Counted from the first letter of the stretch, positions 1 through 9,603 are shown. The stretch: 64,000 bases of DNA from Sporolactobacillus vineae DSM 21990 = SL153 (GCF_000377985.1 NZ_KB899046.1:208500-272499), one strand, 5' to 3'. Translations and numbers: made by a program. Notes: generated by a model not told the origin, from the letters alone.

Positions 1-254
1 TAACCAAGACCAGGCACCAGCTCATTAGCAATCGTCTGGGCCTTCTTGCCGGAGACACAGATGATCCGCCAGATATTCAGCTGCACACCGATGTCGACAA
101 GAATGCAGATCAAGATGGCAAATCCGAAGTCTGCACCAAGCTGAGATGTAAATGCGGCAGTCTGGGTAAGAAATCCCGGACCTACTGCAGACATCGCCAT
201 CAGAAAGGCGGCGCCCATGGCAACATTCAATGCCGTATTCTTCTTCTTTCCCAC
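1..254 (-). CDS. NRAMP-like transporter (YcsG type), 5' part only
   Basis: Only the first 84 codons lie in the window; the gene runs off the left edge. Reading leftwards from a GTG at 254, with a GGGGG ribosome binding site 8 bases upstream, gives a short basic N-terminus, then a hydrophobic helix with the motif GPGFLTQTAAFT, then a second helix (ILICILVDIGVQ) ending in NIWR. This resembles the NRAMP/SLC11 superfamily and in particular the YcsG-like bacterial branch. The canonical metal-binding DPGN of the first helix is absent, so the transported substrate should not be assumed to be Mn2+ or Fe2+. An ATG at 264 is in another frame and is not the start. Confidence 0.62.
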   Translation of the reverse strand, partial: MGKKKNTALNVAMGAAFLMAMSAVGPGFLTQTAAFTSQLGADFGFAILICILVDIGVQLNIWRIICVSGKKAQTIANELVPGLG

Positions 255-280
255 TGATTCATCCCCCTGATCTTTTTCCT

Positions 281-456
281 ATTAGGCTCTGTTAAACTGA
301 TCTGCTGCTTCTCGATTTTGGGCACTCGTCTGCCATTAACGATCCGTCTGTCTCCGCTACGAAGCAGGGCGGATTGCTGAAACCGCCGGAGCCTTGCCTC
401 CTCCGCTCCAATCGATAGGGTAACCCGAATCAGCAATATTTTTCGCCAGACCTAAT
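281..456. repeat. MITE-like or IS-remnant element with imperfect terminal inverted repeats
   Basis: A 176-base non-coding block starts ATTAGGCTCTG and ends CAGACCTAAT, which as reverse complement reads ATTAGGTCTG. Subterminal parts also match loosely (CTGATCTGCTG against GAATCAGCAA). It lies between two minus-strand genes, is richer in GC than the AT-rich flanks, and has no convincing ORF. Small inverted-repeat elements of this size are usually non-autonomous transposon derivatives. No second copy was noticed in this window, so this rests on the termini alone. With the terminator at 528-587 it accounts for most of the gap between the two genes. Confidence 0.35.
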
Positions 457-527
457 ATAAAAAAATTATACAATATTACAAATTATTAATAAATCACCTC
501 ATACTTTTTCTTGTCCGTTTACCGCAA

Positions 528-587
528 CAAAAAAAGCCATGATTGGACATCCCGGACTCCTGATTCGGGTTGCCTGATCATGGCTTT
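528..587 (-). terminator. Intrinsic terminator of the tcyABC operon
   Basis: On the minus strand AAAGCCATGAT (577-587) pairs with ATCATGGCTTT (533-543), enclosing a smaller CCCG/CGGG helix and followed by a run of T. It lies 16 bases beyond the tcyC stop codon. Confidence 0.75.
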
Positions 588-602
588 AATACTGATCTGT
601 GA

Positions 603-1349
603 TTACACTTTATTCATAATTCTGCTCAGAAACTGTCTGGTCCGTTCATGCTTCGGATGGCCGAACAATTCATCCGGTGTTCCCTGCTCAAGAATCGTTC
701 CCTGATCCAGAAACAGGACCTTGTCCGCCACCTCTTCGGCAAACTTCAGTTCATGAGTGACGACCACCATTGTCCAGCCTTCCAGGGCCAAATCTTTCAT
801 AACCTTCAACACATCACCGACCAGTTCCGGATCCAAAGCGGATGTCGGTTCATCAAACAGCAGCAGTCTGGGCTTCAGAGCCACTGCCCTGGCAATCCCT
901 ACCCGCTGCTGCTGACCGCCGGACAATTGGTGCGGATAACTGTCAAGAAAATCCGACAGGCCGACTCTCTCAAGAATCTTTCTGGCGTTGTCGACAGCCT
1001 TTTCCTTCGCTGTCTTCTGAACCATTACCGGGCCTTCGATCACATTTTCGAGCACCGTTTTATGCGGAAAGAGATTATAATTCTGGAAGACCATGGCCGA
1101 TTTCCGGCGAATGGCGCGAATTGTTTTTTTCGAAACGGGTTTACTGAAGTCCACCTCGTCGCCATCAATCTGAAGTACGCCTTGTTCCGGCCGCTCCAAC
1201 AGATTAAGGCTTCTGAGTGTCGTGGTCTTCCCGGATCCGGACGGTCCGATCAGAACGAGAACCTTTCCTTCATCAAGCGTAAAATCGATTCCGTTAAGAA
1301 TCCGGCGCCCGCCAAACGATTTCTGCAGGTTTTTCACATTGAGCAGCAT
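603..1349 (-). CDS. tcyC: Polar amino acid ABC transporter ATPase, probably L-cystine
   Basis: A 248-residue ABC ATPase that powers import through the adjacent permease. Visible motifs are Walker [10 protein letters not shown] (about residue 35), Q-loop MVFQNYNLF, signature LSGGQQQR, Walker [13 protein letters not shown] and switch histidine VVVTHEL. Length and sequence fit the GlnQ/TcyC family of polar amino acid ATPases. The start has a strong AAAGGAGG site. It is the last gene of a three-gene minus-strand operon in the order binding protein, permease, ATPase, the same as tcyABC in Bacillus subtilis. The cystine assignment rests mainly on the binding protein; other amino acids are possible. 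Confidence 0.82.
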   Translation of the reverse strand: MLLNVKNLQKSFGGRRILNGIDFTLDEGKVLVLIGPSGSGKTTTLRSLNLLERPEQGVLQIDGDEVDFSKPVSKKTIRAIRRKSAMVFQNYNLFPHKTVLENVIEGPVMVQKTAKEKAVDNARKILERVGLSDFLDSYPHQLSGGQQQRVGIARAVALKPRLLLFDEPTSALDPELVGDVLKVMKDLALEGWTMVVVTHELKFAEEVADKVLFLDQGTILEQGTPDELFGHPKHERTRQFLSRIMNKV

Positions 1350-1364
1350 GAATCTGCTCCTCCT

Positions 1365-2060
1365 TTATTCATTCGATGCCACATAGCGATCCAGTCTGGC
1401 TTCGATACGTCCCTGTATAATAGAAAGAATAAAACAGAATATCCAGTAGATCAGTGCCGCTTCGGAGTAAAGAAGCAGAAAATCGTAACTGGTTGCAGTG
1501 ATTTCCTGGGCCCTGCGGAACAGCTCCGTCACCGTGATCGTCGATGCCAGAGAGGTATCTTTAACCAGGCTGATGAATGAGTTCGACAAAGGCGGTATCG
1601 AAACACGGGCCGCCTGCGGCAGAATGATCCGGCGCAAGGTCTGGCCGTAGCCCATGCCGATGGTATAACCGGCTTCCCACTGGCCTTTCGGTACGGAAAG
1701 TATCGACGCCCGGATTGTTTCTGCGGCATAACCGCCCACGTTCATTGACAGGGCGACCACGGCACCGATCAGCGGACTGACATCAATCCCCAGATCGGGA
1801 AGCCCGAAAAAGATAATCGCCAGCTGCACCAAAAGCGGCGTCCCGCGAATAATTGAAATATAGACACGGGCGATCCACCGCAGCACGGTTACATGTGACA
1901 GACGCAGCAGTGCCATCCCCATCGCAATGATCAGTCCGAACACAAAGGAGATCATGGCCAGAGGAATTGTATAGATCAGGCCGCCCTGCAAAATCGGCCA
2001 GAATGAATGTGCGGCAAGCGGCCAGTCTACCGTAATCTGGCCGGCAACAAAGAGTGACAT
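1365..2060 (-). CDS. tcyB: Polar amino acid ABC transporter permease, probably L-cystine
   Basis: A 231-residue integral membrane permease of the HisM/TcyB family with about five hydrophobic helices. The inner-membrane signature is visible: [22 protein letters not shown], the EAA-loop equivalent, then [20 protein letters not shown]. Such subunits form the channel and dock onto the ATPase through this loop. It begins two bases after the stop of the binding-protein gene and ends 15 bases before tcyC, so the three are surely co-transcribed. The ribosome binding site (AAAGGA) is rather far from the ATG, consistent with translational coupling to the upstream gene. Confidence 0.8.
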   Translation of the reverse strand: MSLFVAGQITVDWPLAAHSFWPILQGGLIYTIPLAMISFVFGLIIAMGMALLRLSHVTVLRWIARVYISIIRGTPLLVQLAIIFFGLPDLGIDVSPLIGAVVALSMNVGGYAAETIRASILSVPKGQWEAGYTIGMGYGQTLRRIILPQAARVSIPPLSNSFISLVKDTSLASTITVTELFRRAQEITATSYDFLLLYSEAALIYWIFCFILSIIQGRIEARLDRYVASNE

Positions 2061-2062
2061 GT

Positions 2063-2860
2063 TTACTTACTGATATCCTTTCCGAAATACTTCTCCGAGA
2101 TTTTAGTTAACGTCCCGTCGGCTTTCATGGCTTTCAGCTCTTTTGTGAACGTTTTATCCAGTCCGCTCTTTTTCAGAACCGGGAAGGCAATATCGGCGGC
2201 ATTGGACGGCACAACTGCCGCGATTTTAAGATTGTTGTCCTTCGTCGTATTAAAGTAGTTCAGAACAGCTCCCTGATCGTTGACCAATGCATCCGCTCTG
2301 CCCTGGCTGACCAGTTTCAACGCCTTGGACACATCGTCCTGACCGACAATCACGGCGCCGGCTTTCTTCGTCATTTCACCGTAATTGCTGGAAAGCCCCT
2401 GGGCGACCTTGACGCCCTTCAGATCGCTGAGCTTTTTGATCCTGTTATTATTTTTTCTGGTGACAATCACTGATTGCGATGTAGAATATACCCTTGAGAA
2501 ATCATAAGCCTTCTGACGATCCGGAGTGACACCGATATCGTTGGCAATCGTATCGAAACGTTTGGCATTAAGCCCGGCAAACAAAGAATCAAAAACGGCT
2601 TCCTTGAACTGCACTTTGACGCCCATCCGTTTGCCGACTTCACGAATAACATCTACATCAAAGCCCACCAGCTTATTGGTCTTGCTGTCATGATAGGTGT
2701 ACGGCGCATAGGTTCCTTCCGTACCGACTGTCAGTACGCCTTTCTTCTGAATCTGAGCAGTCAGGCTCTGCGGTTTCGATGAACTGCCACTTTGCGTTGC
2801 ACAGGCTGTCAGCGCGGCTGCAAGAATGACCGTTAACAACCCGAAAATGAGTTTCTTCAT
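2063..2860 (-). CDS. tcyA: Amino acid ABC transporter substrate-binding lipoprotein, probably L-cystine
   Basis: A solute-binding lipoprotein of about 265 residues, anchored outside the membrane. The ATG at 2860 has an AGGAGG site; an upstream in-frame extension to 2908 lacks one and would bury the signal peptide. The signal peptide [13 protein letters not shown] ends in the lipobox LTAC. The mature part begins with the family hallmark [18 protein letters not shown], then [15 protein letters not shown] and [14 protein letters not shown], which strongly recalls B. subtilis TcyA. Ligand identity cannot be read from sequence; cystine is the best guess by resemblance and operon order. Confidence 0.78.
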   Translation of the reverse strand: MKKLIFGLLTVILAAALTACATQSGSSSKPQSLTAQIQKKGVLTVGTEGTYAPYTYHDSKTNKLVGFDVDVIREVGKRMGVKVQFKEAVFDSLFAGLNAKRFDTIANDIGVTPDRQKAYDFSRVYSTSQSVIVTRKNNNRIKKLSDLKGVKVAQGLSSNYGEMTKKAGAVIVGQDDVSKALKLVSQGRADALVNDQGAVLNYFNTTKDNNLKIAAVVPSNAADIAFPVLKKSGLDKTFTKELKAMKADGTLTKISEKYFGKDISK

Positions 2861-2953
2861 AAATATCTCTGTTCCTCCTGTTGCGCTATGCCCCTGAACG
2901 GGAATCATTCAGCCATAACGCCTGATTGTCCTTATTCCTACTAAATTGATGCT

Positions 2954-2959
2954 ATTATA
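2954..2959 (-). promoter_or_regulatory. Possible -10 element for tcyABC
   Basis: TATAAT on the minus strand about 95 bases before tcyA. No convincing -35 box sits at the right distance, so this is tentative. The rest of the 2861-3140 gap shows no gene and no recognisable riboswitch or T-box. Confidence 0.3.
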
Positions 2960-3144
2960 TGGGTAAGTTTATCACGCTTCCGGGGACACGACAACAACGT
3001 ATTGCGTATTGATTTATCCTCCGCTGCCGCATGAACATTGCCCTGGATGTCCGTCGATGTCAGCGGAACTCACAGACATCCGTTCTTTAGTGTATCACAA
3101 TTGATCCGGAATCATTTCAGTTTGCCACCTGTTGAGCCGATTGA

Positions 3145-3174
3145 TTGACACCAGTCAATTTTCACTCGTATAAT
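3145..3174 (+). promoter_or_regulatory. Sigma-A promoter of rpiA and the downstream dehydrogenase
   Basis: TTGACA (3145-3150), an 18-base spacer and a perfect TATAAT (3169-3174). Transcription should begin near 3181, about 55 bases before rpiA. Confidence 0.75.
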
Positions 3175-3182
3175 GAAAAAAT

Positions 3183-3196
3183 TGGAAACGGTTGCT
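3183..3196 (+). promoter_or_regulatory. Candidate CcpA cre site at the rpiA start point
   Basis: TGGAAACGGTTGCT matches the catabolite-responsive element consensus TGNAANCGNTNNCA at all fixed positions except the last. It overlaps the predicted transcription start of the preceding promoter, where CcpA binding normally represses. Confidence 0.45.
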
Positions 3197-3237
3197 CATT
3201 AGAACTTTTCACTACCTGAAGGGGGGGTGTCTTTACG

Positions 3238-3912
3238 GTTAATATAAAAAAAGAATGTGCCCGGGAAGCTTTGAAACTCATCCCGCGCCACACAATCATC
3301 GGATTAGGCGGCGGCAGTACAATTAGCTACCTGATCGATTTCATCAGAGAAGCGCCTGATCTGGACGTTCAGATTGTGACGCCTTCCGTACGGACGAAGT
3401 GGCTCTGCCGCGAGAAGGGACTCCGCGTCCTTCCTGCAGAAACTGTCGATCATCTGGCAATCGCCTTCGACGGCTGTGACCAGGTCGACGAAGCACTCCA
3501 TGCGCTAAAAAGCGGAGGCGGTATCCACACAAAAGAGAAGCTTGTGGCTTCAATGGCTGATAACTATGTACTCCTTGTTGACGACACCAAATTTGTTCCG
3601 AGACTGACTTTCCAGCTCCCTGTAGTCCTGGAAGTTCTGGACGACGCGCTCGCCTACGTAAAGAAAAAAGTGAGCGAGCTGGGCGGCGAACCGGTGATGC
3701 GGACAAGCTCAGCCAAGGATGGTTTTACGGTCAGTGACTACGGTCATCCGTTGATGGACGTTACTTTTCATACTGTAACGGATATCGATACGCTTAATCA
3801 GGAGTTGAACGCCATCAACGGTGTGATCGGCACGTCGCTGTTCGCCGGCGTCGTGACTAAAGCACTTGTCGCCGGGGAAAATGGTTTTCAATGGATCACG
3901 AGAAAACAGTGA
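3238..3912 (+). CDS. rpiA: Ribose-5-phosphate isomerase A
   Basis: Interconverts ribose 5-phosphate and ribulose 5-phosphate in the pentose phosphate pathway. Family motifs are GLGGGST (phosphate loop), AFDGCDQVD (for DGADEVD; both catalytic aspartates kept) and KSGGGIHTKEK (catalytic Lys and Glu kept). The start is odd. The first canonical in-frame codon is TTG at 3271, but it has no ribosome binding site and removes part of the first helix (NIKKECAREAL). A run of seven G followed by TG lies at 3221-3229, pointing to GTT at 3238 or ACG at 3235. The coordinate is therefore provisional. It is followed after 11 bases by a dehydrogenase in the same transcript. Confidence 0.82.
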   Translation, partial: VNIKKECAREALKLIPRHTIIGLGGGSTISYLIDFIREAPDLDVQIVTPSVRTKWLCREKGLRVLPAETVDHLAIAFDGCDQVDEALHALKSGGGIHTKEKLVASMADNYVLLVDDTKFVPRLTFQLPVVLEVLDDALAYVKKKVSELGGEPVMRTSSAKDGFTVSDYGHPLMDVTFHTVTDIDTLNQELNAINGVIGTSLFAGVVTKALVAGENGFQWITRKQ

Positions 3913-3923
3913 GGCGGTAATTT

Positions 3924-4892
3924 TTGAAAAAATTAAACTGGGCTATTCTTGGTCCCGGTAGAATTGCTTCTGAATTTGCAGATGCCGTTCATGCAGCCGG
4001 AAAAACGATTTATGCCGTCGGTTCACGGCGTCTGGAGCATGCGAACGACTTTGCGGGGAAGCATCATATTGAAAAGGCTTATGGAAATTATGACGAGATG
4101 CTCCGTGATCCGGCGATCGACATCGTTTACCTGTCGACGCCGCATTCCAACCACTACGAATACCTGATGAAGTGCCTGGAGAACGGGAAAAATGTTATCT
4201 GCGAAAAGGCCATCACCGTCAGCACGGAACAATTGCGGCCGGTGATTCAGCTGGCCAAAGAGAAACATCTGTTTGTTGTTGAAGCCATGACGATTTTCCA
4301 CATGCCGCTTTATCAGAAGCTGCAGGAAATCGTTGCTTCCGGGAAAATCGGGAAGCTGAAAATGGTTAATGTAACTTTCGGCAGCCTGAAGCCCTATGAT
4401 CCAAAGAGCCGGTTTTTCAATATGGATCTGGCTGGGGGTGCGCTGCTGGATATCGGCACTTATGCCCTGAGTTTTGCCCGTTTTTTTCTGTCCAGCCAGC
4501 CGAATCAAATCGTGACGACGGTCAAAAAGTTTGAAACTGGTGCCGACGAATCCTCCGGCATTGTCCTGAAAAATCCGGATGATCAGATGGGTGTCATCAC
4601 ATTAACGATGCGGGCAAAATTACCCAAAAGGGGTATCGTCACCGGGGATAAAGCCTTTATCACAGTGGACAATTTTCCAAGAGCTGAAAATGCGACACTC
4701 ACCTATCCCGACGGGAGCACAGAGGAAATCAGTGCCGGTGACACGGACAGGGCAATGGCCTATGAATATGTTTATATGAATCAAGTGGTTGCCGGGGCGC
4801 GTCAGGAAAATACTTTACCACTGACATCCGATGTCGTCGACATCATGACCCGCGTGCGTCACCAATGGGGCATTAACTATCCATTTGAGTGA
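3924..4892 (+). CDS. Gfo/Idh/MocA family NAD(P)-dependent dehydrogenase
   Basis: A 322-residue oxidoreductase starting at TTG 3924, 11 bases after rpiA and probably co-transcribed. The N-terminal Rossmann fold has GPGRIASEFADAV; the typical EKP motif appears as CEKAITVS (Pro changed to Ala). The C-terminal half has the family's substrate-binding beta-sheet domain, with FNMDLAGGALLDIGTYAL, where the conserved GG.L.DIG..A segment is clear. Members oxidise or reduce sugars, inositols or trans-dihydrodiols. Pairing with rpiA and a likely cre site suggests a sugar substrate, but which one cannot be read from the sequence. Confidence 0.8.
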   Translation: MKKLNWAILGPGRIASEFADAVHAAGKTIYAVGSRRLEHANDFAGKHHIEKAYGNYDEMLRDPAIDIVYLSTPHSNHYEYLMKCLENGKNVICEKAITVSTEQLRPVIQLAKEKHLFVVEAMTIFHMPLYQKLQEIVASGKIGKLKMVNVTFGSLKPYDPKSRFFNMDLAGGALLDIGTYALSFARFFLSSQPNQIVTTVKKFETGADESSGIVLKNPDDQMGVITLTMRAKLPKRGIVTGDKAFITVDNFPRAENATLTYPDGSTEEISAGDTDRAMAYEYVYMNQVVAGARQENTLPLTSDVVDIMTRVRHQWGINYPFE

Positions 4893-5009
4893 CAGTATTC
4901 GCCTTTTTTCCACTGATTGATTATAGGGATCAAATAAAAATTCCTCCAATAGAGAGCGTTTTCATTTTCTTTTTTAGCCTTGTGCATTACAATGTAAGCG
5001 TAGATCAAA

Positions 5010-5029
5010 TTGTTACAAAAATATCACAA
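5010..5029. promoter_or_regulatory. Rex-like inverted repeat before the aldehyde dehydrogenase gene
   Basis: TTGTTA, eight bases, TCACAA, inside a perfect outer dyad AAATTGT (5007-5013) and ACAATTT (5026-5032). It lies about 20 bases before the ATG. The Rex consensus TTGTGAANNNNTTCACAA has six bases between the same half-sites, so this is a variant. A near-identical arrangement precedes the PanE-type gene at 14328. Confidence 0.4.
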
Positions 5030-5050
5030 TTTTTGAAAGGGAGATCTGTT

Positions 5051-6547
5051 ATGAGCATTGATAGCACCGTCCTGGGTAACGCAGTGGACACAGAATACAA
5101 GCTGTACATCGGCGGAAAATGGATTGATGGTTCAGAAGGAAAAAAGATTACGAGCTACAATCCAAGCAACGGCGAAAAGCTGGCAGAATTTGTCGATGCC
5201 AGCCATGCCGATGTCGATGCCGCCGTTAAAGCGGCCACCGAAGCCTTTGAATCATGGAAAGATGTCAGCGTTCAGGAAAAGAGCACATTGCTGCTGAAGA
5301 TCGCTGATTTGATTGATGAAAATGCCGATCACCTCGCTCTGGTCGAAACACTGGATAACGGCAAACCTTTGAGAGAAACCAAGGGCGTCGACGTTCCGGC
5401 AAGCTCCGATCACTTCCGTTATTTCGCCGGTGTCATCCGTTCCGAAGAAGGTACGGCCAAGGCACTTGACGAAAATACGCTGACGATCAACCTGAAAGAA
5501 CCGATCGGCGTCGTCGGACAGATTGTTCCCTGGAACTTCCCATTACTGATGGCTGCCTGGAAGATTGCTCCGGCCATCGCCGCAGGCAACACCGTGGTCA
5601 TCCATCCGTCATCGTCGACTTCACTGAGCTTGCTTGAACTGGCAAAATTGCTGGATCAGGTTCTTCCGGCCGGTGTTGTCAACGTGGTTACCGGCCGCGG
5701 TTCGGATTCCGGCGACTATATGCTGCATCATGACGGCTTCGCTAAATTAGCTTTTACAGGATCCACTCAGGTAGGCTACGAAGTCGCTGAAGCAGCTGCC
5801 AAACGGCTGATTCCTGCCACTCTTGAACTCGGCGGCAAGTCGGCGAACATCTTCTTCGACGACGCACCTTGGGACAGAGCAATTGAAGGAGCTCAGCTCG
5901 GCATCCTGTTCAACCAGGGCCAGGTCTGCTGCGCCGGATCCCGTCTCTTTGTACAGGAAGGAATCTATGATAAGTTTGTTGCTGCTCTGAAGTCCGCATT
6001 TGAAAACGTCAAGGTCGGCCTCCCATGGGAAGACGGCGTTCAGATGGGTGCTCAGGTCAATGACCGTCAGCTGAAGAAGATTCTTGACTATGTCAGAATC
6101 GGTGAAGACGAAGGAGCCAAGCTGGTAACCGGCGGTAAGAAACTATCTGCCAATGGCCTGGAAAAAGGCGAATTCCTGGCACCGACGATTCTTGCCGACG
6201 CGAATAATGATATGCGGATCGCACAGGAAGAAATCTTCGGACCGGTCGCTACGGTCATCAAGTTCAAAGATGCGGATGATGCGATCAAGCTCGCCAACCA
6301 ATCTGATTATGGCCTTGGCGGCGCCGTCTGGACCAGCAATCTGAATACTGCGCTCAAGGTATCCCGCGGCGTCCGGACCGGCCGTATGTGGGTTAACACT
6401 TATAACCAGCTGCCTGCCGGCGCTCCGTTCGGCGGATACAAAAAGTCCGGTATCGGCCGTGAGACCTATAAGAGCATTCTCGACGCCTATACCCAGACAA
6501 AGAACATTTACATCAGCACAAAAGATACGGTCGACGGTTTGTATTAA
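5051..6547 (+). CDS. NAD-dependent aldehyde dehydrogenase
   Basis: A 498-residue aldehyde dehydrogenase that oxidises aldehydes to acids. The start ATG at 5051 follows GAAAGGGAG; an open extension to 4889 overlaps the previous gene and lacks homology. Key features are GQIVPWNFPLLMAAWK (cofactor binding), FTGSTQVGYEV (nucleotide loop), ELGGKSANIFFDDA (general-base Glu) and NQGQVCCAGSRLFV (catalytic Cys). It resembles the AldB/ExaC-type acetaldehyde dehydrogenases. A Rex-like dyad upstream suggests control by NADH/NAD+ balance. It ends at a strong terminator and forms a single-gene unit. Confidence 0.88.
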   Translation: MSIDSTVLGNAVDTEYKLYIGGKWIDGSEGKKITSYNPSNGEKLAEFVDASHADVDAAVKAATEAFESWKDVSVQEKSTLLLKIADLIDENADHLALVETLDNGKPLRETKGVDVPASSDHFRYFAGVIRSEEGTAKALDENTLTINLKEPIGVVGQIVPWNFPLLMAAWKIAPAIAAGNTVVIHPSSSTSLSLLELAKLLDQVLPAGVVNVVTGRGSDSGDYMLHHDGFAKLAFTGSTQVGYEVAEAAAKRLIPATLELGGKSANIFFDDAPWDRAIEGAQLGILFNQGQVCCAGSRLFVQEGIYDKFVAALKSAFENVKVGLPWEDGVQMGAQVNDRQLKKILDYVRIGEDEGAKLVTGGKKLSANGLEKGEFLAPTILADANNDMRIAQEEIFGPVATVIKFKDADDAIKLANQSDYGLGGAVWTSNLNTALKVSRGVRTGRMWVNTYNQLPAGAPFGGYKKSGIGRETYKSILDAYTQTKNIYISTKDTVDGLY

Positions 6548-6563
6548 TCATGCCGTTCCGCAA

Positions 6564-6595
6564 AAAAGAAGAACCCATTTGTGGTTCTTCTTTTT
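6564..6595 (+). terminator. Intrinsic terminator after the aldehyde dehydrogenase gene
   Basis: AAAGAAGAACC and GGTTCTTCTTT form an 11-base-pair stem with a 7-base loop and a T tail, 17 bases after the stop codon. Confidence 0.85.
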
Positions 6596-6652
6596 CTATA
6601 TGCAGAGCGTTAAAAATAATATTAAATCTAGCAAATTACTTGTATTTATGTG

Positions 6653-6682
6653 TTGACAAACACGCTCGACCGGGAGTAAACT
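6653..6682 (+). promoter_or_regulatory. Promoter of the metY riboswitch transcript
   Basis: TTGACA (6653-6658), an 18-base spacer and TAAACT (6677-6682), placing the transcription start about 12 bases before the SAM aptamer. Confidence 0.6.
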
Positions 6683-6700
6683 GTACACAATTAAATAAAT

Positions 6701-6803
6701 CTTATCAAGAGCGGCGGAGGGACTGGCCCTGTGAAGCCCGACAACCAGCATAGTTTTTTTATGTATGGTGTTAATTCCAGCAGATTAATTTCTGGCAGAT
6801 AAG
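6701..6803 (+). ncRNA. SAM-I (S-box) riboswitch
   Basis: The S-box core is nearly canonical: CTTATCAAGAG, GGAGGGACTGGCCC, GTGAAGCCCGACAACC, then GGTGTTAATTCCAGCAGA, closed by CAGATAAG. P1 pairs CTTATC (6701-6706) with GATAAG (6798-6803). It senses S-adenosylmethionine and ends transcription when SAM is plentiful. The 3' strand of P1 (CAGATA, 6796-6801) is complementary to TATCTG (6832-6837) in the loop of the downstream terminator, giving the antiterminator. It controls metY. Confidence 0.95.
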
Positions 6804-6816
6804 AAAAGAATCGGCG

Positions 6817-6855
6817 AAAAAGCTGCTTCCCTATCTGACGGGAGGCAGCTTTTTC
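6817..6855 (+). terminator. Riboswitch-controlled terminator
   Basis: AAAAGCTGCTTCCC pairs with GGGAGGCAGCTTTT (one G-U pair) around the loop TATCTGAC, followed by T. It is the expression platform of the SAM-I riboswitch, about 80 bases before metY. Confidence 0.88.
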
Positions 6856-6905
6856 ATTGGCAGCTCTTTCCAATCTGTAATCTTTCCAGCTAAGATTTTA
6901 TTTAA

Positions 6906-8243
<1,338 letters not shown>

Positions 8244-8283
8244 GTTTTACAAAGAGAATATATGGGGGATCAAACCACTGAAA

Positions 8284-8319
8284 CAGCCTGGCGGCATTAT
8301 GTCGCCAGGCTGTTTTTTT
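8284..8319 (+). terminator. Intrinsic terminator after metY
   Basis: CAGCCTGGCG and CGCCAGGCTG enclose an 8-base region and are followed by seven T. It separates metY from the convergent ndh gene. Confidence 0.9.
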
Positions 8320-8341
8320 AATCTTCGCGATTGCCTATCGA

Positions 8342-9544
8342 TTAGTTCAGGAAATCGAAGCGACCTTTTTTCAACATCGTTTCCACACCGCCGATTTTTA
8401 CAAGTGACCGGTTCTCAATCATTTTCTTCATGAAGGAAGCAGGGTATCCCTTGATATTCTTGCCCATTACTTGTCCCATGGCATCATTTCTCCCCAGTGA
8501 GCAGACCGTTCCTTTATACTTATAAACAAACGGTTTCAGTGCCCTCCCCTGAATGCGGGCATTGAGATTATGGGCAGCACAGTCCGCTTGCTGGATGGCA
8601 ATTTGTGCTGTTGTCGGATAAGGACGACCATTTTCCGGATCGATCACCGCCGAGCAATCACCGATAATCATAATTTCGGGGTTGCCGGGTACAGTCAGAT
8701 CAGCATTCACATTAACACGGCCGCGTTTCTGAATAAATCCGGAAGCCTCAATAACCGAACTGCCGCGGACACCCCCCGTCCAGATAAATGTTCCGGCATG
8801 GATCACGCTAAGATCATCCTCATGTTTGTAATAAACATGCCCCGGAACGACACGGTTGACACGGCCGATGACAAACCGGACACCTCGCTCCGCAAGCTTT
8901 CGGCTGCCGTATTCGGCAATCGGGCGATTGAACATCGGCAGTACATGAGGCGTTGGTTCAATACAGATCACATGAAGCTGATCCTTATCGATATGGTAAC
9001 GTGCGGCAAGTTTTGGCAGTCGGTTGGTCAATTCGCCCAGAAATTCAAAACTCGTGAATCCCGCCCCGCCGACAACGACGGTCAGGTGCGTCTCGTCTCT
9101 GTCCTCTTGCCAGGCGGCAAGCTGATGGTGAATATGCCGGCGGATGTGATTGACCGAAGGAATATCTGAAATCGACATCGCATATTCAGGAATACCTTGT
9201 ATCCCGAAAGATTCCGATTCAAAACCCAGTGCAATCAACAAATAGTCATACGACAGCGGCGGATGCGCCTCAAAGATGATTTTCTTTCCGGCACGGTCTA
9301 CATACTGAACCGTATCCTGAATAAAAATCGTCTGCCTGCTGTCGACGACCTGTTTTATCGGATAGCAAATTCCTTTCGCTTCTGTTGAACCTGCCGCCAC
9401 TTCATGAAGCAGCGTCGTTTCACAGTGATAATCATTTTTATTCACCAGGACCAGATCAGCATCAGGATGCATATTCTGTAACTTTTTCAGTGTCCGGAGT
9501 CCACCGTATCCCGCGCCAAGAATCACAATCCTTTTCTTTGTCAA
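8342..9544 (-). CDS. ndh: Type II NADH dehydrogenase
   Basis: A 400-residue single-subunit flavoprotein that passes electrons from NADH to quinone without pumping protons. The FAD-binding motif VILGAGYGGLRTL is at the N-terminus, the NADH-binding VVVGGAGFTSFEFLGEL about residues 155-171, and the second FAD contact IMIIGDCSAVID about 295. The amphipathic C-terminus fits peripheral membrane attachment. Length matches B. subtilis YjlD. The promoter has an overlapping cre site and two tandem TTGTTCACA repeats near the transcription start, so carbon and redox control are likely. Confidence 0.9.
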   Translation of the reverse strand: MTKKRIVILGAGYGGLRTLKKLQNMHPDADLVLVNKNDYHCETTLLHEVAAGSTEAKGICYPIKQVVDSRQTIFIQDTVQYVDRAGKKIIFEAHPPLSYDYLLIALGFESESFGIQGIPEYAMSISDIPSVNHIRRHIHHQLAAWQEDRDETHLTVVVGGAGFTSFEFLGELTNRLPKLAARYHIDKDQLHVICIEPTPHVLPMFNRPIAEYGSRKLAERGVRFVIGRVNRVVPGHVYYKHEDDLSVIHAGTFIWTGGVRGSSVIEASGFIQKRGRVNVNADLTVPGNPEIMIIGDCSAVIDPENGRPYPTTAQIAIQQADCAAHNLNARIQGRALKPFVYKYKGTVCSLGRNDAMGQVMGKNIKGYPASFMKKMIENRSLVKIGGVETMLKKGRFDFLN

Positions 9545-9603
9545 AATGATTCATTCCCTTCATTTGAATTCTGTTCGGCCAATGCACTTTTATTAAGCAT
9601 CAA

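Noticed and set aside
648..1580. A 310-codon open frame on the plus strand
   Set aside because: It lies antisense to tcyC and tcyB, has no family resemblance or ribosome binding site, and reflects codon bias of the real genes.
2861..3140. T-box or S-box leader for the cystine transporter
   Set aside because: No T-box sequence or SAM core was found; the leader appears short.
4889..5050. N-terminal extension of the aldehyde dehydrogenase
   Set aside because: It overlaps the previous gene's end, has no homology, and the ATG at 5051 has the ribosome binding site.
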